Positions 11,963-14,314 of a stretch of DNA of 14,314 nucleotides are shown in pieces. Positions within the stretch are counted from its first letter, which is position 1. Each line of letters begins with the position of its first letter. The notes beneath the pieces were generated by a model. That model saw only the letters and a list, made by a program, of their open reading frames with translations, ran no database searches and had not been told where the DNA came from. Source of the DNA: Candidatus Bathyarchaeota archaeon (GTDB taxonomy: Archaea; Thermoproteota; Bathyarchaeia; 40CM-2-53-6); the NCBI GenBank assembly GCA_005884605.1, contig VBBE01000151.1, positions 1-14,314 of the forward strand, read 5' to 3'. Both the position numbers and the translations under genes were made by a program.

Positions 11963-14314
11963 TTATGAAAACGGTCTTTGGTGGGCTGTAGGCCGTTTCA
12001 TCTCGGTTGTCTTGAACATGGATCGAAGGTATTTCGTGTCGTACCCGAGGGGTAAGAGGAGGTTTGCTGTTGAAGAGCAGAGAAGGTCGACGTACCGCTC
12101 CGAATCATAGACTGTGCCTTGATCGACAATCTCGGGCGGTACAGCCGTGCGGGTCTGGTCATTGGTTAGGATGTAGCTGACTTGCTGTCCCGCGTGCACT
12201 GAACCTCCATGTGCAACAAGATGTCTCGCAGCTATCGCCTGGGGAACCTGGTGACTGTACTCGTCCGGATTCTTGCTCAAGTTCCTGACTATCACAAGAT
12301 CCTCCAGGGGAACGCTGCCGTCTCGCAGCGAGCTTACGAACTTTTCCAGGATCTTGAGAGCGCTGGGAATGAGAAGTCTGAACTCGTTTGAATCACGAGC
12401 CCTGGTGAGGATATCTAGCATCTCCGTCTGGCACTGTCGAACGATATCGGGAGTATCATGTCTTCGAAGGTCTATTCCGCGAACTTTGAGTGTTCCATCT
12501 TCGAAAATACCATAGTACCTGTTTAGCACTCCGACCTTCGAGTCTGTCTTCGAACTGAGAAAAACAATCCACTTGTATATTCCCTCGAAAGAGATCGGTA
12601 GCCTAAGCTCTTCACGGATGATTCTGCAGAGGTCCTCGTACTCGCTTCTTGTCGCTTCATGCTTGCGCAGCCAGAACGAATCGACTATTCCATGGACAAG
12701 CTTGAAACCACGAGCCTCAGCCAGAGCTGCCGCCTGTCCCAGAACCTGTCTGCTGAAAGCGCAGGTCGCTATGTGAGCATCTATCTTTCCAAAACGAGCA
12801 TTCTTGAAGCCAAGATAGCCGAAGGAGTTGTGGACAAGAACCCCACCGGATCCTGTAAAGAAAGCAGGAAAGTTCTCATCGTTCGAGATCTCAAAACAAT
12901 ACACAAAGGGAGAAGAAGATTCGATCTGCTCGATTTTTTTTACGGCGACAAAACCAATATCAGAATCTAGCAGATTCATGATTCGAGAGTGGGCGTCTCG
13001 TAGTCGAGAAGAGTGAATGTGTCTTCGTTCCTTTTTCAGGGCAAATTGAAGAGTGTTCGAAGAAGAGCTCACGACTGATTGGAGGCTATCACTTTTGGCG
13101 CGCCAAAGGTTGTTCTCAGTCTGGCCTATCTCCTGTCTAACTCGTTCTAGAAGATCTAATCTCGAAACTGTTGCATTGTGAACGATTCCTTTGGCTACTG
13201 GTACGAGGTCTCCTTTTGACAACTTCTCCGCGTTTATTTCAACCAGGTGCCCATTTCTCAGAACATAAAATGAATGATTAGGAGTGCATTCTACTTGCCT
13301 ACCATCATCCATTCTTACTCTCAGGAGTTTTTCTGGAGAAGGAGTCTTGATTAGTTTCGAGACTCTGCAAAATTTTGACCTTAGATTCTTATCGACTCCT
13401 GCAACAAACAATTCCTGAGGACAATCAAAGACTCCTACGTTCTCACCTAATAGCTGGTCGATGATTTCGCCAATTTGTTCGTAACTGACCCTTCCATTCC
13501 GAGAGATCAGTACAGGTGATTCAGGCGGTAAGCAACAAACTAGGATCCACTTGAGCGCAGCCTGACGTTGGTCATAAAGCGTCTTCAACTCCTCGTCCAC
13601 GACAGTTTTCTTGGCAACCTTGTACCGGGCTCGCTTGTCGAGCAGGATTTTCAGGGAAAGAGGAACGATGCCAGCCGATCGTTCGCAGATGTTGAACTCG
13701 AGCTCTGGAACACGGTTCGCGGAATCGGGGCAACATGTACAGTTGACAGTTTCACCGCTAAGATTCATCCGCGTCATGAGCGTCGGATAGAGACTGTTAT
13801 GGGTCAAGATGCCGTTGGCAAAATAGTATGGGAATTCTTCCCATTCAAGCGTTATGTCATACACGTAATCATCGTAGTCTAGTATCTCCTTGTTGATGAC
13901 TCGTACCTCTCGCAAGAACGAGAGTGCGTTGTTTTTTCGCGCTTTGAGATATACTCCAAAGCGAGGATTATTGTAGTGTTGGGCTTTCCTAATACGAGTA
14001 AGCATTATCTGGCGAAGTTTTTCTTCTTTATTTTTCGAAATAAAACCAACTTGTGTGTAATACCTTACATGCGCCTCTAAGCCTGAAAGTTCTAAAAAGA
14101 GTGTTGGGTTAGTTGAATACGCATACTTGTACGTTCCGACGCGATTTTTGATGTTTAACTCGCGCAGATAGTTGCACACAATTTCTAGTTTTTCAGTGTT
14201 AACGAATGATTGGTTGCATTGAATTGTATTTCGTCTGGTGTTTACACCGCCGTCACCTTCAAAGAAACCTCGTAGGAATGATGCTTTTTCGTCTAGAGTC
14301 AGGTAATGATTTGC
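11963..14314 (-). CDS. polB: Family B DNA polymerase precursor, C-terminal part, with two inteins (5' end outside window)
   Basis: The frame is open to the window edge, so the start and the exonuclease domain are missing. Extein pieces are: SLYPTLMTRMN (region II, after intein 1), a fingers segment with LLDKRARYKV and ALKWILVC, then after intein 2 SFGYLGFKNARFGKID (region III end), HGIVDSFWL (region I, usually YxDTDS; the second, essential Asp is kept), FLSSKTDSKVGVLNRYYG (KxY-like region), and a thumb domain ending at TAA 11963. The HGIVDS form, rather than YGDTDS, is in my recollection typical of some TACK-lineage PolB enzymes. Both inteins sit at active-site motifs, so polymerase activity needs two splicing events. 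The internal GTG at 14179 is not the real start. The gene converges on the radA pair. Confidence 0.94.
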   Translation of the reverse strand, partial: ANHYLTLDEKASFLRGFFEGDGGVNTRRNTIQCNQSFVNTEKLEIVCNYLRELNIKNRVGTYKYAYSTNPTLFLELSGLEAHVRYYTQVGFISKNKEEKLRQIMLTRIRKAQHYNNPRFGVYLKARKNNALSFLREVRVINKEILDYDDYVYDITLEWEEFPYYFANGILTHNSLYPTLMTRMNLSGETVNCTCCPDSANRVPELEFNICERSAGIVPLSLKILLDKRARYKVAKKTVVDEELKTLYDQRQAALKWILVCCLPPESPVLISRNGRVSYEQIGEIIDQLLGENVGVFDCPQELFVAGVDKNLRSKFCRVSKLIKTPSPEKLLRVRMDDGRQVECTPNHSFYVLRNGHLVEINAEKLSKGDLVPVAKGIVHNATVSRLDLLERVRQEIGQTENNLWRAKSDSLQSVVSSSSNTLQFALKKERRHIHSSRLRDAHSRIMNLLDSDIGFVAVKKIEQIESSSPFVYCFEISNDENFPAFFTGSGGVLVHNSFGYLGFKNARFGKIDAHIATCAFSRQVLGQAAALAEARGFKLVHGIVDSFWLRKHEATRSEYEDLCRIIREELRLPISFEGIYKWIVFLSSKTDSKVGVLNRYYGIFEDGTLKVRGIDLRRHDTPDIVRQCQTEMLDILTRARDSNEFRLLIPSALKILEKFVSSLRDGSVPLEDLVIVRNLSKNPDEYSHQVPQAIAARHLVAHGGSVHAGQQVSYILTNDQTRTAVPPEIVDQGTVYDSERYVDLLCSSTANLLLPLGYDTKYLRSMFKTTEMKRPTAHQRPFS
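12827..13534 (-). other. PolB intein 2, 236-aa mini-intein
   Basis: It starts CLPPESPVLISRNGRVSYEQ after extein Cys and ends GSGGVLVHN before extein Ser-Phe-Gly in polymerase region III. Block B is CTPNHSFYVL with the Thr-x-x-His. The splicing domain is complete. There is no LAGLIDADG motif; instead residues about 120-195 form a charged, Ser-rich helical linker (QEIGQTENNLWRAKSDSLQS and onward). This is an endonuclease-free mini-intein at a site used by larger inteins in other archaeal PolB proteins. Splicing looks competent; homing does not. Confidence 0.92.
13796..14314 (-). other. PolB intein 1, C-terminal 173 aa, with LAGLIDADG endonuclease
   Basis: The sequence from the window edge contains LAGLIDADG motif 2, FLRGFFEGDGGV (about 14243-14278). 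It continues through the endonuclease domain and ends with the splicing blocks DYVYDITLEWEE and YYFANGILTHN, followed by extein SLYPT in polymerase region II. The C-terminal His-Asn and extein Ser are intact. Its N-terminus and motif 1 lie outside the window. Confidence 0.93.

Noticed and set aside
13568..13882. 104-aa plus-strand frame inside polB
   Set aside because: Shadow of the polymerase/intein coding sequence on the other strand.

Overview
The window looks archaeal, most likely from the TACK / Thermoproteota side (for example a Bathyarchaeia- or Thaumarchaeota-like lineage). The evidence is RadA recombinase, a family B DNA polymerase with the motif HGIVDS, ribosomal protein eL37, a class I histone-deacetylase-like enzyme, TATA-like boxes ahead of tRNA and protein genes, and tRNA genes with introns both at the canonical site (37/38) and elsewhere. 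Lineage is inferred from gene content; no search was run.

Layout. 1-735: a decayed LAGLIDADG homing-endonuclease gene (+) running into the 3' end of an intron-bearing tRNA-Arg(TCT) (-). 947-1644: a polypurine tract, then a broken gene for a secreted, C-terminally anchored protein (-) with a frameshift in its signal peptide and a TAG just before its membrane anchor. 1728-2705: tRNA-Val(GAC) (+) with a D-loop intron, a GC-rich hairpin, and a second frameshifted LAGLIDADG gene (-) facing it. 2769-5815: a minus-strand run in transcription order of aldehyde dehydrogenase, histone-deacetylase-like amidohydrolase, eL37 and a 55-aa zinc-finger-like protein. 5821-6121: a gene-free stretch with a perfect 16-bp palindrome and a degenerate tandem array of about 14 GAA-centred units at a mean spacing of 13.0 bp. 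6176-6350: tRNA-Ala(GGC) (-) apparently broken by three introns, with a TATA-like box. 6481-7503: ornithine cyclodeaminase/mu-crystallin family enzyme (-). 7589-8278: an unrecognised 229-aa protein (+). 8388-11716: radA (+), carrying a 442-aa intein inside its Walker A motif, followed after 23 bp by a RecA-fold paralogue with an N-terminal zinc finger and no P-loop lysine. 11963-14314: the 3' part of a family B DNA polymerase gene (-), convergent with the radA pair and carrying two inteins, the first cut by the window edge.

How it fits together. RadA, its degenerate paralogue and PolB make a recombination/replication neighbourhood. The deacetylase-aldehyde dehydrogenase pair is a likely small catabolic operon. 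The unifying oddity is the load of intervening and homing sequences: three inteins, five inferred tRNA introns in three tRNA genes, and two dead free-standing LAGLIDADG genes, each ending 51-53 bp from a tRNA 3' end.
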